Source of the DNA: Syngnathus acus
Lineage: Eukaryota; Chordata; Actinopteri; Syngnathiformes; Syngnathidae
NCBI RefSeq assembly: GCF_901709675.1
Contig: NC_051097.1
Location: 11,510,039-11,574,038, forward strand
Reading direction: 5' to 3'
DNA length: 64,000 nucleotides
A program made the position numbers and the translations under genes. The notes below the pieces were generated by a model that was given only the letters and a program-made list of their open reading frames with translations, was not told where the DNA came from and made no database searches. This document shows, one piece after another, positions 12,600-26,672 of the stretch (positions are counted from its first letter, which is position 1; every line of letters begins with the position of its first letter).

Positions 12600-13544
12600 A
12601 AGCCGCGCCGCGGCAGCCAAAGTCGGCGAAGGGGAGGAGCCAAGACGCGTGGAAGTGGTTTTGCACAGTTACATTCATTCCCTCAGACTGTTTCCACCCG
12701 CGTTTATTTCTCAAATGTCAATTGAACCCCATTGACACCATTTTGTTGCACTCCAAAACTTTGCTCTTGACAGACTTTCTCGATGCGAGTAAATGACGCG
12801 CCTGCTCAAAAAGGTTCGTAACTGCCTGTAGATGACACAAGATGGCGCCAAAGCACATTTTTTTCCAAAGGTGACTGCCCGCCCAAATAAAGCTCTTCTC
12901 TTCGTTTCAACAAGATGCCACCAGGTGGCGCCAAAGCAAGATTTCCTTTAGCTTTGGCCAGAGCGCGTGGGTGGCTAGATACTATTTAAAGTGCCTTTGA
13001 ATAACGTTAAATAAAGTTTAGAAGTGTTCATGAATCGCTCTCATTTTTTGTACCATTTGACACCTGGTTTGATGTGGCTCTGTTCAGTTGGATTACATTA
13101 CTTGTCCGATGGCACAGAGATCCTGAAAAAGTGTCATCATCGTATATTATTATTATTATCATGATTATGATTCATTTTAGTGGGGCGGTTGTGGTCTGAG
13201 TCTGTCCAGTCACCTTGACAACATTGGCCCAATGACAGCGCACACGCGAACCAGGCCAGCCAATCAGAGGTGGCATCCACAAAGCTGCATGTCGCGCGCA
13301 CACGCGCTCGAGCGCGCGCGCGCACGCACATACGTTCTGTTTGTCTCTCGCCATCCAAGCGCACGCGAGTGACACGAGCGGCGTCACTATCATGCCTGTG
13401 CTCCTCGTCCTGCTTATGCAGGAAGCGCCGGTGGAGGAGCCGCGTCGCCCGGCCTGACTCGGCATTTTCTCCCCGGTGACAGCGGAGGCCAACTCAGCGC
13501 ATCTTCCCGCATCTCCCCCTCCTCCTCCACGTCCACGTCCAGCT
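12600..13544. other. svop-like 3' region and ssh1 promoter
   Basis: Polyadenylation signals follow the svop stop (AATAAA at 12886-12891 and again near 13010). From about 13290 the DNA becomes CpG-rich with an alternating purine-pyrimidine tract, consistent with the ssh1 promoter and 5' leader. No other gene is seen. Confidence 0.6.
12886..12891 (+). terminator. Polyadenylation signal, svop-like
   Basis: AATAAA about 290 bases after the svop-like stop codon, on the sense strand. A second AATAAA lies near 13010, so alternative 3' ends are possible. Confidence 0.5.
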
Positions 13545-16500
13545 ATGGCCCTGGTGACTCTGCAGCGCTGCCCCAGCCCGAGTGCAGCATCCTCGAGCAG
13601 CAGCGCGGGGGAGGTAGGTGGACGCGCTCCAATAAGAAATCAAATGTGGAGTTAAAAAATTGCGGCGAGGGTGCGGTGGGGTGGAGTGGGGAGGGGAGGG
13701 GAGGGGCGAGCATCGTCGCTTTGGCTTTAGCCAACGTAACAACAAAGTGTTCATTTGGTCACTTTATTCGCTACGCCTGCCTGCCTGCCTGCATAATGGC
13801 GACGAGGCTGTGTTTTGATTGGCTGAGAGTCGTTCCTAATATTTGGGCTCACGCGAAGGGCCAAAATATTCGTAACGCGCCTCCACAAATTGCCCCTACA
13901 TTTGATTGCGAGTGATTGAATGTTTTGTTTGTTAAGGCCTTCGAGCAGCAGGGGGCGGCATAGCCCCACAAACACAAGTGGTGACTTGTTCTGAGCGTGA
14001 CACGGGTTTTTGTTGTTTGTTTGAGTTTTTGTTTTTTCCTTAATATTTTCTCCTCCGGGGAATATGTTTTTTGTGGAAAACACATTTCATCTGCTTTTGA
14101 AGAATTTTGAGGGGGTTATTAGGGAAAAAAGAGAAGAAAAGATTTTCTCCACCTATTCATTTATTTAAGACAAAGAGCATTTGATGTATTGATTTTTCCT
14201 TGTTTTTTCGGTCGCACAGGATTTTGGGAGCGACGAGGATCGCAAAAATAACCAATGGTGAGTCTGTCCTCTTTTCGACATTTTGATGCTGCCAGTAACA
14301 AACACAGATTGTATTGATCCCCAAAAAATAGTTTAAAATGGACTTTCTTCTGATTGCCTATTGCTATAAAATACTCCTATGTGTTGTTGTTGTTGTTAGC
14401 CTCAAGGAGAGCTTCTTTGTGGTGAAGGGAGCCGCCCTCTTCCTCCAGCAGGGCGGCAGCACAGAGGCAGCCGACACACCTACCCAACACACACACGCAG
14501 GTACGTTCAAAAGTCATCCCGCAAAAAGTGTCCACGTTGGCAACGTGCACGTTTGTGTTTGTTTCCAGGCGACTTGCCTGAACACTTGCAGGTCATGTTG
14601 ACCATACTGCGCTCGGAAGACCGCATTAAGATGGTACATGTTATTTGGTGCTTATGATCCATCGTTGGGTGGATTTGGAAATGACGTCCTTGTGTTTGTC
14701 AGGCGGTGCGACTGGAGAGCGGCTGGTCGGAGCGCGTGCGCTACATGCTGCTGGTGTACACCGTCGGCCATCAGGACACGGAGGAGGACGTCGTCCTCGG
14801 GGTGGACTTGGTCCCGCAAGACAGGTTGAGCGTCTCTGCCGTGTCATTGGCCCGTTTTGTCGCGTTTTAAATCCATGTCGTCCGGGCTGTCCAGAGAAAG
14901 CTGCTCCATCGGGATGGTGCTGCCACTGTGGAGCGATACCAACATCCGCTTGGATGGAGACGGGTAAGACGAGCTTCATCATGACGGCCAGTCAAAGAAA
15001 GACGGATTGCTTCTTGTTGTCGATTTTCTTTCTGTCTCGCAGAGGCTTCAGCGTAAAGACGACGGGGCGCTCGCATGCCTTCAAGCCTGTGTCGGTGCAG
15101 GCCATGTGGTGAGTCGTAAAAGTGGCAGAAAGATTTGCCCCTTATGCTTATGGTGGCCCACGCCTTGCTCAGGTGCGCCCTTCGGGTGGTGCACAAGGCG
15201 TGCGAGGTGTCTCGCCGCCTGGGCTACCTGCCCGGCGGCCCGTCCCTGGCCTGGACGGCCTTCTACGAGAGCCGCATGTCGTCCGAGGAGAGCCGCGTCA
15301 ACGAGTGGAACGCCATGATGGACCTGGAGAGCACCCGCCCAGACTCCCCTGCCGTCTTTGGGGACCAGTGAGTCCAAAGTCTGTCTCGCACTCCAGTCGC
15401 ATGACTCGACTCAAGTCAAACCTGGGACTTTGCTCGGCTAGCTTAACAGCGCAGGTCGGCTACTGACGTTGCGCCGTCTCCGCAGGCCGACCGAAAGGGA
15501 GCGAACGGAAAGCGTGATTAAAGCCAAGCTCCGTGGCATCATGACCTTCCGAGACTTGCAGAACGTCACCTCCAAGGAGGTGAGCGCCCCGCCCCGACCG
15601 AGCCCGTCGCGCTACATCCGAGTCATGTTGCAACTCGGTTTTGTTTGGTGCCAGATCCGCAACGAGCTGGAGCGAGACACCAGCTGCAACCTGAAAGAGT
15701 TCAAGGAGTTCATCGACAACGAGATGCTGCTCATCTTGGGCCAGATGGACAAGGCCACGCCCATCTTTGACCACGTCTACTTGGTCCGAAGGGCAAGAAC
15801 GCAACACACGCTCGCGTTGCCTGTCATTCCAGGCCGCCCGACGACGCTATTTCTTGTTGCGCAGGGCTCGGAATGGAACGCTTCCAACCTGGAGGAACTT
15901 CGTGATTGCGGGTGAGAGGATGATGGAGTCTTTTCAATCTCGACGTCCCAAAAATGCTGCTCTTTTTCCTTTATTTTATTCTTCAGCGTGGGCTACGTTC
16001 TGAACGTGACCCGAGAGATTGACAACTTCTTCCCGAGCCTCTTTTCCTACCACAACGTGTGTGTGTACGACGAGGACGCCAGCGACCTGCTGGCCCACTG
16101 GAACGACACCTACAACTTCATTGTCAAAGCCAGGTGAGCGTGTTCAGAATGGGACTTGGAGTGAAACGCTGATCCATTAGGCCCCTCCCTTCAGGAAGAA
16201 CAGCTCCAAGTGCCTGGTGCACTGCAAGATGGGCGTGAGCCGCTCGGCCTCCACGGTCATGGCGTACGCCATGAAGGAGTACGGATGGCCGCTGGAGAAA
16301 GCTTACAACTTTGTCAAGCAGAAGCGCGGCATCGCTCAGCCCAACGCCGGATTCATGAGGCAGCTGGCCGACTACCAGAGCATCCTGGACGCCAGGTACA
16401 AAGCAACACGACCGCTAGCCGACTGCTAACGTATAATGCCAAACGCCATCGGCGGCTAACGCAAATTAGCATTGATTCTTTTTTTTTGGTTTGTTTCCCA

Positions 16501-17570
16501 AAGCAAACAGCGCCACAACAAGCTGTGGCGACCCGGCACGGACGAGGAAGCCTCGGACGACTTGGCAGCCTCCGGCGGCGGCTCCGAGCGGCACGGCGGC
16601 GACGAGGAGGAGGCCTGGGGGCTCTGCGGGGCGTCCCCCTGCCGAGGTCTGGAGATGGAGCCGCTGGACTCGCTCAACTACAACTACTACTTTCGCCGCC
16701 TGTCCGACTCGGCGCTGGACAGCGAGCCCTCCACCCCCGTGCGTGGGCCCCCCCTGCTGGGCATGGAGAGGGTCTTCATCGAGATCGAGGACGTGGAGCG
16801 AGACGCCCTCCTGGAGGACGAGGGCTTCCCCGTGGCCCACCTGGCCTTGCCGGGCGGAGGGGGCGGTCCGGGCGGAGGGGGCGGGACGGGGGCGCAGACG
16901 TGCGGACGCCTGGACCCCCTGGAGGACATGAGACTGAGGCTGGAGTTCAGCACGCTGGAGGAGGAAGACGAGGAGGAGGCCAAGAAGGAGGAGGCCGAGA
17001 TGGCCGCCTTGGAGGGCAAGAAGCACGCCGAGGAAAGCCGGCTGGGTCTGGCCAACTTGAACACCAACAACAGCAACCGGCTGGCCGCCAAGCGGAGCTG
17101 CCCGGCTGCCTTTGACGTGAGTTGTTGCGGCCGGGCCGTGTCCAAATGACATGGCTGTGTCCAAATGACATGGCTGTGTCCAAACGCTGCCATTGTTCTT
17201 CTCCCCGCAGGACAGCGCCAGCACGGGCAACCCCTTAAAAGTCAAACCCTCCTACCAGTCCTGCAAAGACTGCTGCCTGCGTCTACCACAAGGGCGGCGC
17301 TGCGAGCGGCCGGCGGGGGCGCGCTCCCACCGCCTCAACCCCTCCCGACACTGCGCCCTCCCCACCATCTGCGTGGATCCACCCGGGACCGTTTTCATTT
17401 CGCACTCCCTCCCGGATGCCATCTCGGCCCAGTACTGCCATTCCGCCGAGGTGCCGCTTTTGCGCCAGAAGCCGCTCTCGCCCATGAGTTGCGAAGACCC
17501 CGCCGCCGCCGTCACGGACCAAGCGGAGGCCGGAGGACAGAGCGCTTCGGAAATTGCCCAACTGGAGTGA
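13545..17570 (+). CDS. ssh1: Slingshot protein phosphatase 1, shortened C-terminus
   Basis: A dual-specificity phosphatase that activates cofilin/ADF by removing the inhibitory N-terminal phosphoserine, promoting actin turnover. Fifteen exons: 13545-13613, 14220-14257, 14400-14500, 14569-14633, 14703-14824, 14895-14963, 15043-15108, 15173-15367, 15486-15579, 15655-15783, 15865-15911, 15987-16133, 16195-16395, 16504-17116, 17211-17570, about 771 residues. The start MALVTLQR matches SSH1 specifically. The N-terminal SSH domain contains LKESFFVVKGAALFLQQG and NEWNAMMDLESTRPDSP; the DEK-C-like part contains NVTSKEIRNELE; the catalytic loop is VHCKMGVSRSASTVMAYAMKE, with Cys and Arg of the CX5R signature intact. 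After KVKPSYQSCKDC the protein ends at EIAQLE, about 280 residues shorter than human SSH1 (1049). It lies between svop and coro1c, as in human. Confidence 0.93.
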
Positions 17571-19749
17571 ATCGGGGAGCGGACGCCGGGATGGCTGATG
17601 TGGTTTGACGCGGCGCCGGCCCCGGGGCAGCGGAGCTCCAGCTCAAACTGGGGTTGGAATCCGAGCGAGCTGGTTGGCTGCTTGGACTTTGTGGAAGCTG
17701 AAACACAAACAGGACCATCAGGTCTTTCTCTGGAGGGCTACCGTAGCGTACCTTAGCGTAGCGTACCGTAGCGTCGTGTGACTTTGACAAAGCCGCGGTG
17801 GGATTCTTGGAGTTGCAATTTGAAGGCAAACATCTGAAAGCCGTTCTTCTCCCTAACCATATCACAAAGAACGCCGCTACTCAGATGATATCTCACGTCA
17901 TTTTGCATCGCAAGAGTTTATTTTGAAAGGGTTTAAGGCCCAACTCAAACAGCAAGGTGGCCAAGGAGACATTTTGTGCAGACGTACATTTCCAGGACGG
18001 ATGGGGGAAGCCAAAAAGCGCAAAGCATCCTCGTCACAGCTTTGTTTTTGTAAAAGTGCAACCTCTCCAAAGATATTCTTGACCGTCTTTGCTTGGCTGA
18101 CGTGTTGTTGTTGTTGTTGTTTTTGGCGTGCTCCTTATTGCACCACCACGAGGGAGATGGTTTTATTTTGTGTGTGTGTGTAAATGAGATGAGGCTTACT
18201 TTTTTGAAGACAAACAACAACACTTCTCCTTGTTCCTTGGCCGATGCTAAGTGGCTCCCAGAAACTGCTCCACGAGTTCCATTTGACTAATTTGGTTTTG
18301 CCTTCACTCTGCGTTTAACCCCTTGTGGCATCTGAAGTGGATCGTTTTGCACAAGGCAACCGAGAAAGGTGCCTGCTTTTGTGCCAGACAACACAGACGG
18401 ACGGGTCAAATGAACACAATTTGACACTATTTTTAACCCAAGTGTAAACACGCCGCTAGTTAGGTTGCTGGCGAAAGGAAGACAATTGTATTTTTATTTG
18501 ATTTGATTCTTTATTTGATCATGTCAGGAAGGATTTGGTTGTTTGACCGCTGGTGTTTTCCAATCTTCACGACTGTACATTGCTGACTTTTTTTGTTGAC
18601 GCTCTTGGGTTTACCATGAAAAAGGTGTGTGAGCAACATACAAACAAACGGCGCCATCTCTTCTTGTGCCTCCCCCTTGGGACTCTAATTGGGTTATTGA
18701 GTTCTTGCAGGAAAACAGTCAGGGAAGAGCGTCCTGCTGTTTTTGTCCTTCTTGCTTGGTAAGTATTCCTTCCAACATTTCCCATTTTTGTCTTTTTACA
18801 TGCAGTGCTTGTGTCCCTCCCGCTGAATTTCATTGTTAATTAATTTCCACATGTTTTCTAGTAGACAGCTGGGAGAAAAAAAAAAAATCTAAAAAACAAT
18901 TCAAATGAACTGAAGTCTTGTGACACACGCTAACATGATGCTAAATGATGGTTAGCCGCTGGCTATTTAAAAATCCAAGCCGTTGTTTTGCGTTTTCTCC
19001 CGAGCCTAAAAATAACCATGACGCCGCTCCTCTGCGTGCCACTTGGGTCAGCTGAGCTTTGTCCTCGCCGTTGTGCAATAATCCTTTCGCCATCCGCCAG
19101 ACAAGCGCTTCAGAGCGGCGGCGGCGGCACCTGTGATTCAGCCCGCCAATTCTGGCTGACCTTTGCGCGGGACGGCGTAACCAAAACAAGCATCGCAACA
19201 AACAAAGCAGGACAGGTAGCACGTGTACTCGAGTCAAATGCTGATATTCCAGGTTTCTTAACTCACTCGCTGCCAGCCCAGTCAATATCGTTGACATCTG
19301 CAACCGTCAATGGCACCGAATGAGTGAAAAGGTGACAAACAATCAGTCAATACGACGTTAGCCGATTGACGCCATCTCGTGGCGCCGTTGAAGCTATTTG
19401 GACAAAACCAAAGAATCGAAAGCGCTCGCTCCGGAAGGCTCCGATCACTTTTCCAATAAACGGGACTCCCCCGAAATTTCAACGTGACCTTTTTATCTCA
19501 CGTATCCGCTTGCCTTTATTGGCCTCCTGACTCAACCGGCCGGCCGCATGCGGGTCGCCTAATTTTAGCCGCCAACGCATTCCTGCATCGCAGAAGATAG
19601 CTAGGAAGGCCGTTCACCAAAATAGAGAAGAGGGGCTTCGGAATGGTTTAAAGATAGACAGCGACGCCTGACGTGTGATGTCACCCTTGTTACGCAGCTA
19701 TTAATACATCTGCCGCCTGCCTTTCTGATTGTAAGACAGAACCGCTAGC
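17571..19749. other. ssh1 3' region and upstream region of coro1c
   Basis: Contains short simple repeats such as GTT runs near 18105 and a 6-10 bp TAGCGTACC-type repeat near 17750. I looked for the missing slingshot tail and did not find it. An AT-rich TATTAATA sits at about 19700, roughly 50 bases before the ATG of the next open frame, together with a CRE-like TGACGTGTGATGTCA just upstream. These may form the promoter of the long coro1c transcript. Confidence 0.45.
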
Positions 19750-21067
19750 ATGGGTCAGAAGGTGGACAAGATGCAGGACGAGGACGAGGAGCCGCGCAAC
19801 GGCCGGGAGGGCGTGGCGTCCGCCCGAGGAGCTTCCCCCGGGTCGGAGCATTCCGATCCCCAAACGGAGCGGCCAATCGGGCATCTCGCTCCGAGGGACG
19901 GACCTGCGGTGGGTGGAGACGGGGAGGGTCGGCAGGACGCCGCTACGGCCGAGGACTCAAAATGTGCTCTGAACTTCGGCAAGACCAGATCGGAGAAGCT
20001 TCCAGCCTGTGACGGCTCTTGGGCTATGGAGGCCAGCGGGAACAGATGGCACGGCGAAGACATGTGCAGACCTCCGGACGAGGAGGACTTTGCGCTGCAA
20101 ACAGAAGACGGTCAATCGGCCGTTAAGGATAGGGACGAGGTAGACGCCGTGGTCGGAAAAAGCCGAGGGGAAGTCGCCCAGGACGGGTTTGCCGGTGCGG
20201 TCTCAAAAAGGCTGAAGGCTGCGCCGGTCACTCCTCCACCTTTGACCCATCTCACGTCGGAGAAAGAATTACAGCTGTCGGAGGAGAAGCCGAAAACCAA
20301 AGGTCCGCCTCCGCCGGTTCCCAAAAAACCGCCAAAGCCCTTCATCAAGCTCAAAACGGCTCAGCTGATGTCCGCCGAGAGACGAGGCAAAGATCACCTC
20401 CGTTCCGAAGAGAGGGCCAGGAGGAGACACACCGTGGACCTTCACAAAGGCTTCCTCACGGGCGGCGCCGCCAATCAGGACATGTGCCCGTTGTGGGACG
20501 AGAGGAACGCCAACGCCTCGCGCTCCGACGTACGTCGTCGCTCGGTAGAGTTTGGTTCTTGGGCGCGGGACCGCACGGACAACGACTACGGAGGCTTGGT
20601 GGACTTTGAGTACTGCGCCCGAGTGGCGCAGTTGTCTCCGGACGAGGATCCCGTCGACTTGGACATGGTGCGGAGGAGAGTTTTCCTGGAGAGACGCAAT
20701 CTGTATAAAAAAGCAGCAGCGCCGCCGCCACCGATTGCGTCAAAGCCCCGAAATCCGTTTGCAGACCAGGAAAGCCAAGAACCTTTGAGACGAGCGCTTC
20801 CGCCCGAAAGGACGGACCCGCGAGACAATTCCACCGACTGGCGACCGGACGGCGATAAAGCCGATTCCTACAAGCCGGTGTCCGAACTGGTCAAGGAAAC
20901 CGTCAGGAGAAGTCAGGAGGACCGAGTTAGAGCGGAAGGGCCCAAAAGCCAAGCCAAGGTGCTGGAGCGCAACCCCAGCGTCAAAGTGTCCCAGATGAAG
21001 AACGCCTTTGATGTCCCAAAGAAATCCAAGGAGAGGCCGCGAGAAAATCAACCGTCTCCCAAAAAAG
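19750..21067 (+). CDS. Large proline-rich exon, probable alternative N-terminal exon of coro1c
   Basis: A single open exon of 1318 bases coding 439 residues, then a good donor (AAAAAAG before GTATGT). It starts MGQKVDKMQDEDEEP, is highly charged and largely disordered, and carries an SH3-ligand-like stretch PPPPVPKKPPKPFIKLK (residues about 181-197), a basic RRHTVDLHKGF segment, and repeated RRRSVEFG / ARRRH phosphosite-like motifs. Downstream KVSQMKNAFDVPKKSKERP precedes the splice site. The leftover base G joins with AC at the coro1c exon beginning 22832 to give Asp followed by the coro1c initiator Met, with no frame break, for a predicted fusion of 923 residues. I do not recognise the extension as a named domain. 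Mammalian coronin-1C has a muscle-associated long isoform from an upstream exon, but with an extension of only about 50 residues. It could instead be an independent gene. Confidence 0.6.
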
Positions 21068-21599
21068 GTATGTTGCGATGCTCTCCTCCAGATCTCCTCA
21101 CCTCCAGTGTTTCCAAAACCAGGCCAGGGTGAAGGATCTCAAAGTGCTGAGAAAAAAGGAGGGGGAGGGAGGGATGGATGTGCGCCATTTTTCCAAGGAC
21201 GGAAGTCTTCTTTTCCATGTCTTTGTCAACTTGAGCTTTCCAAATGTGTCGCAATGGTGCACCATCGCTGTGGTTCTCCCCCAGGCAGCATCCAGCGATC
21301 TTCCTCCCCCCTTTCGGCTCCCCTCCCCTCTCGTCGCGTCGCGTCGCGTCTCCCTCCATTCACACATTCGTGGCATTCAGCGCCTCGGTGTGCGCATGTG
21401 CAGTAGCCCATCGCCAAACCCCGTTGAATGTAATAACGGTGCTTTTTCGGGGGAGAAGAACAAGCAAGCAGCAAGCAAGCAAGCGACACTTTGATGCAGG
21501 AGATGAGCGCAAAGGGCGTGCGAAATTCGAACAGCGGCATCCTGACACACGCACAAGCATAGAACGAGGAGGATTTTCACGACGTATATCACCAGGCGT

Positions 21600-21763
21600 T
21601 CCGTGTCCGTGGTGAGCGTGCGTGCGTGCGTGCGTGCGTGGAGACAAGGGATACTGGAGGAACGAACGAACGTCCTGCAGGAGAAGGGCGCGCCGAAAAA
21701 CTCCACTCATTCATGTGTCGTGATTGATTGTCCTCGGGAAAGAACTGCGGCGTCGATTTTCCA
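21600..21763 (+). other. Possible noncoding first exon of coro1c
   Basis: A CpG-rich segment with GTGC tandem repeats that ends in CCAG followed by GTAAGA, a consensus donor. The next acceptor on the plus strand is that of the coro1c ATG exon at 22832. This suggests a separate promoter for the short isoform inside the long-isoform intron. The 5' edge is unknown. Confidence 0.4.
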
Positions 21764-22686
21764 GGTAAGACGAGCGTGTGCTTTTTACTTGGCTTTTCGG
21801 GGGAGTGTTTGACGTGACGGTCGGGGAGCTCCGCAGCATCCGTTAGCTCGTAGGCTGGGCTGGCTGGAAATATCTGCACTTGCGTCAGCTGGCGGCGGTC
21901 CACCGCGGCGGCAGCAGCAGCTAGCAGCTAGGCTAAAATCGGCTAGGCGAGGCGAGCCCAGCCCAGCCCGCCAGATGCCCAACGCTGAGAGGGGGTGATG
22001 GAGTCCAACAGAAAGCGTCGCTCGTCGTCCCACCGACACATTTGTCACGCACCTTGTCATTTAAGTTGAAACAAGATAACATTTGGCCGCGGAATGGCTA
22101 TTCCGGGCTCTCGCTCGCAGCCGCCGCTCGGGCGGAGCGAAGCGAAGCGGCGCGGCGCGGCTCACCGCTGGACGACCAAACACGCCACCCGATTTTAACA
22201 TCTTATCTCATCTTCATGCAATTAAATACTCCTACACGCGTAAAACAGCAGCAAAGTGTTTGTGGCAAGCATCTGGATCTCATTACTCAACATCGAGCCG
22301 AGCCGAGCCTCTTCAATGAATGTTAGCTTGGGTGGCTAGCCAGCTCGCTATTAAACCCGTCCCGTGTGGTTGAATGGACTCAAATACACCGTGCGTGGCG
22401 CTTCAACGACCACGCACACCTCTAGCGTTCGTAAAATGGGTTCAATTGAACACAATGACGACGATGAGCCCCGGTACGATGGAGGCTAACGTTAGCAGCT
22501 AGCCACCACCATTGTTTAAGTTAGCCCAGTGCAGATGTTGCCTCCATGACTTCACATCTGTGTGCGAGGACATTGTGCTCAAAAGAACAGAAAAAAAAAG
22601 CTGCAGTGGAAGAAAGTCAAACGCGTGGGATTCAAACCTCCCTCATATTTGAATTTGTCCAACCAGTTCATGGTGATACAGTGTAA

Positions 22687-25419
<2,733 letters not shown>

Positions 25420-26072
25420 GTCCCCCAGCTCAACCCCCACCCCCCCCCTTCGCTGGACCCAATTTGGAGCCGCCAGGCAGGCCAACATTCCAAGATGAAC
25501 TTTTTCTTCCATTTCCCCCCGCCCGCCCCTTTTTCTTCTCTCCACTCCTCCACACGCTTAGACACACAGACGGAAAAGAAACAGTCTTAATGTCATGTGA
25601 CGTTTGTGTAGCATCAGTATTTCCTCTCATCTTCCGTGTTGCCAAATATTACTCGTGTGCAGTTTCATGCACTTTTTTTTTTTTTTTTTTTTTTGCATTT
25701 TCTGTCCTGTTGTACGTACATTCCAGGTAGACCTTTTTTTTAAAGCTCCCTCCCTCCCCCCCACCTTTTTGTCCATCAATGAATGTGGAAGAACTTGAAA
25801 TGTGTAAGAAATGTCACATTGGGGGGCTTTTCGCCAGGTGGGCGGCTTGCATATCCGGTGTAAAATGTCGTGCAAATTGTAGTGATGCCTCTTGCCGCTC
25901 GCTCGCTCGCTCGCGCAGTCGGTCGGTCGGTATGGAGGATCTTTGCGGAGTCCAAACAAAAGTCAAGCCAATTTGGGGTGTTGGGACGAGGAAGCGCTCG
26001 CTCGCTCGCACCCCGTTTGGTCGGTTTGTGTTTCACGCCGCCACCGTCGCTGATGATGACTTCTGTGCACAT

Positions 26073-26078
26073 AATAAA
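26073..26078 (+). terminator. Polyadenylation signal, coro1c
   Basis: AATAAA in the context CACATAATAAAGATTTT, about 650 bases after the coro1c stop and before the next gene. Confidence 0.65.
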
Positions 26079-26368
26079 GATTTTACACTCAAAAAGTGAC
26101 ACCAAAGCTTGCGGGGAGTTTTCTCAAACGCCACACACACACATTTGAAGAACACAAATTAGCTGGGCCGCGAGTGGTGGGCAAAATGGCTGAGCCGGCC
26201 GGATCAAACCCTGGTGGACATTTTACTGCTTTGCAAGGGTCTGCGAGGAACACTTGATTGACCAAAAAATGGAGGATATATTATAGCGCTTGGCATTTGC
26301 AGAAGTAAGCTATCTACTTCCTTGCGCAACGTGTCACAATTGAAGGCCACTTCCTCCTCGCAAAGCGA

Positions 26369-26420
26369 AGCCTCGGCTGCAAGCGCCTCGGCCGCAAGCG
26401 CCTCGGCCGCAAGCGCCTCG
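26369..26420 (+). repeat. 15-bp GC-rich tandem repeat
   Basis: About three and a half copies of GCCTCGGCCGCAAGC directly upstream of a T17-18 run, in the selplg 5' region. Confidence 0.75.
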
Positions 26421-26672
26421 TTTTTTTTTTTTTTTTTTCCCTCCAGCGCCAACATTTCCTGTTTCTGTCGGCCGTGTGTCACAGTCGACACGCGGCGGAC
26501 GAGTCATCGTCGGCGCTGGCATGACTTGAGCGCTTGCTTCTGTTGGGGACTTCAGGTAAGAGGCTTTCTGTATTCGATTTGCCTTTCATCTTTGTTGGTC
26601 AAAAAGATGTTGCAAGCAACGCGGCGTTTCCTTATTTGGAGGCAAACCACGGTTTGTTTGTCGCTCTTTCAG

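Larger units (their letters stand above)
25420..26672. other. coro1c 3' UTR and selplg 5' region
   Basis: The coro1c 3' untranslated region extends to a polyadenylation signal at 26073-26078 and includes a long T run near 25674. A 15-bp repeat lies at about 26369-26420. A donor-like GGACTTCAG/GTAAGAG near 26554 probably ends a noncoding first exon of selplg, with the acceptor just before 26673. Confidence 0.55.

Noticed and set aside
16466-17245. 259-codon minus-strand open frame
   Set aside because: Antisense to the large ssh1 exon, low-complexity, and without family resemblance.
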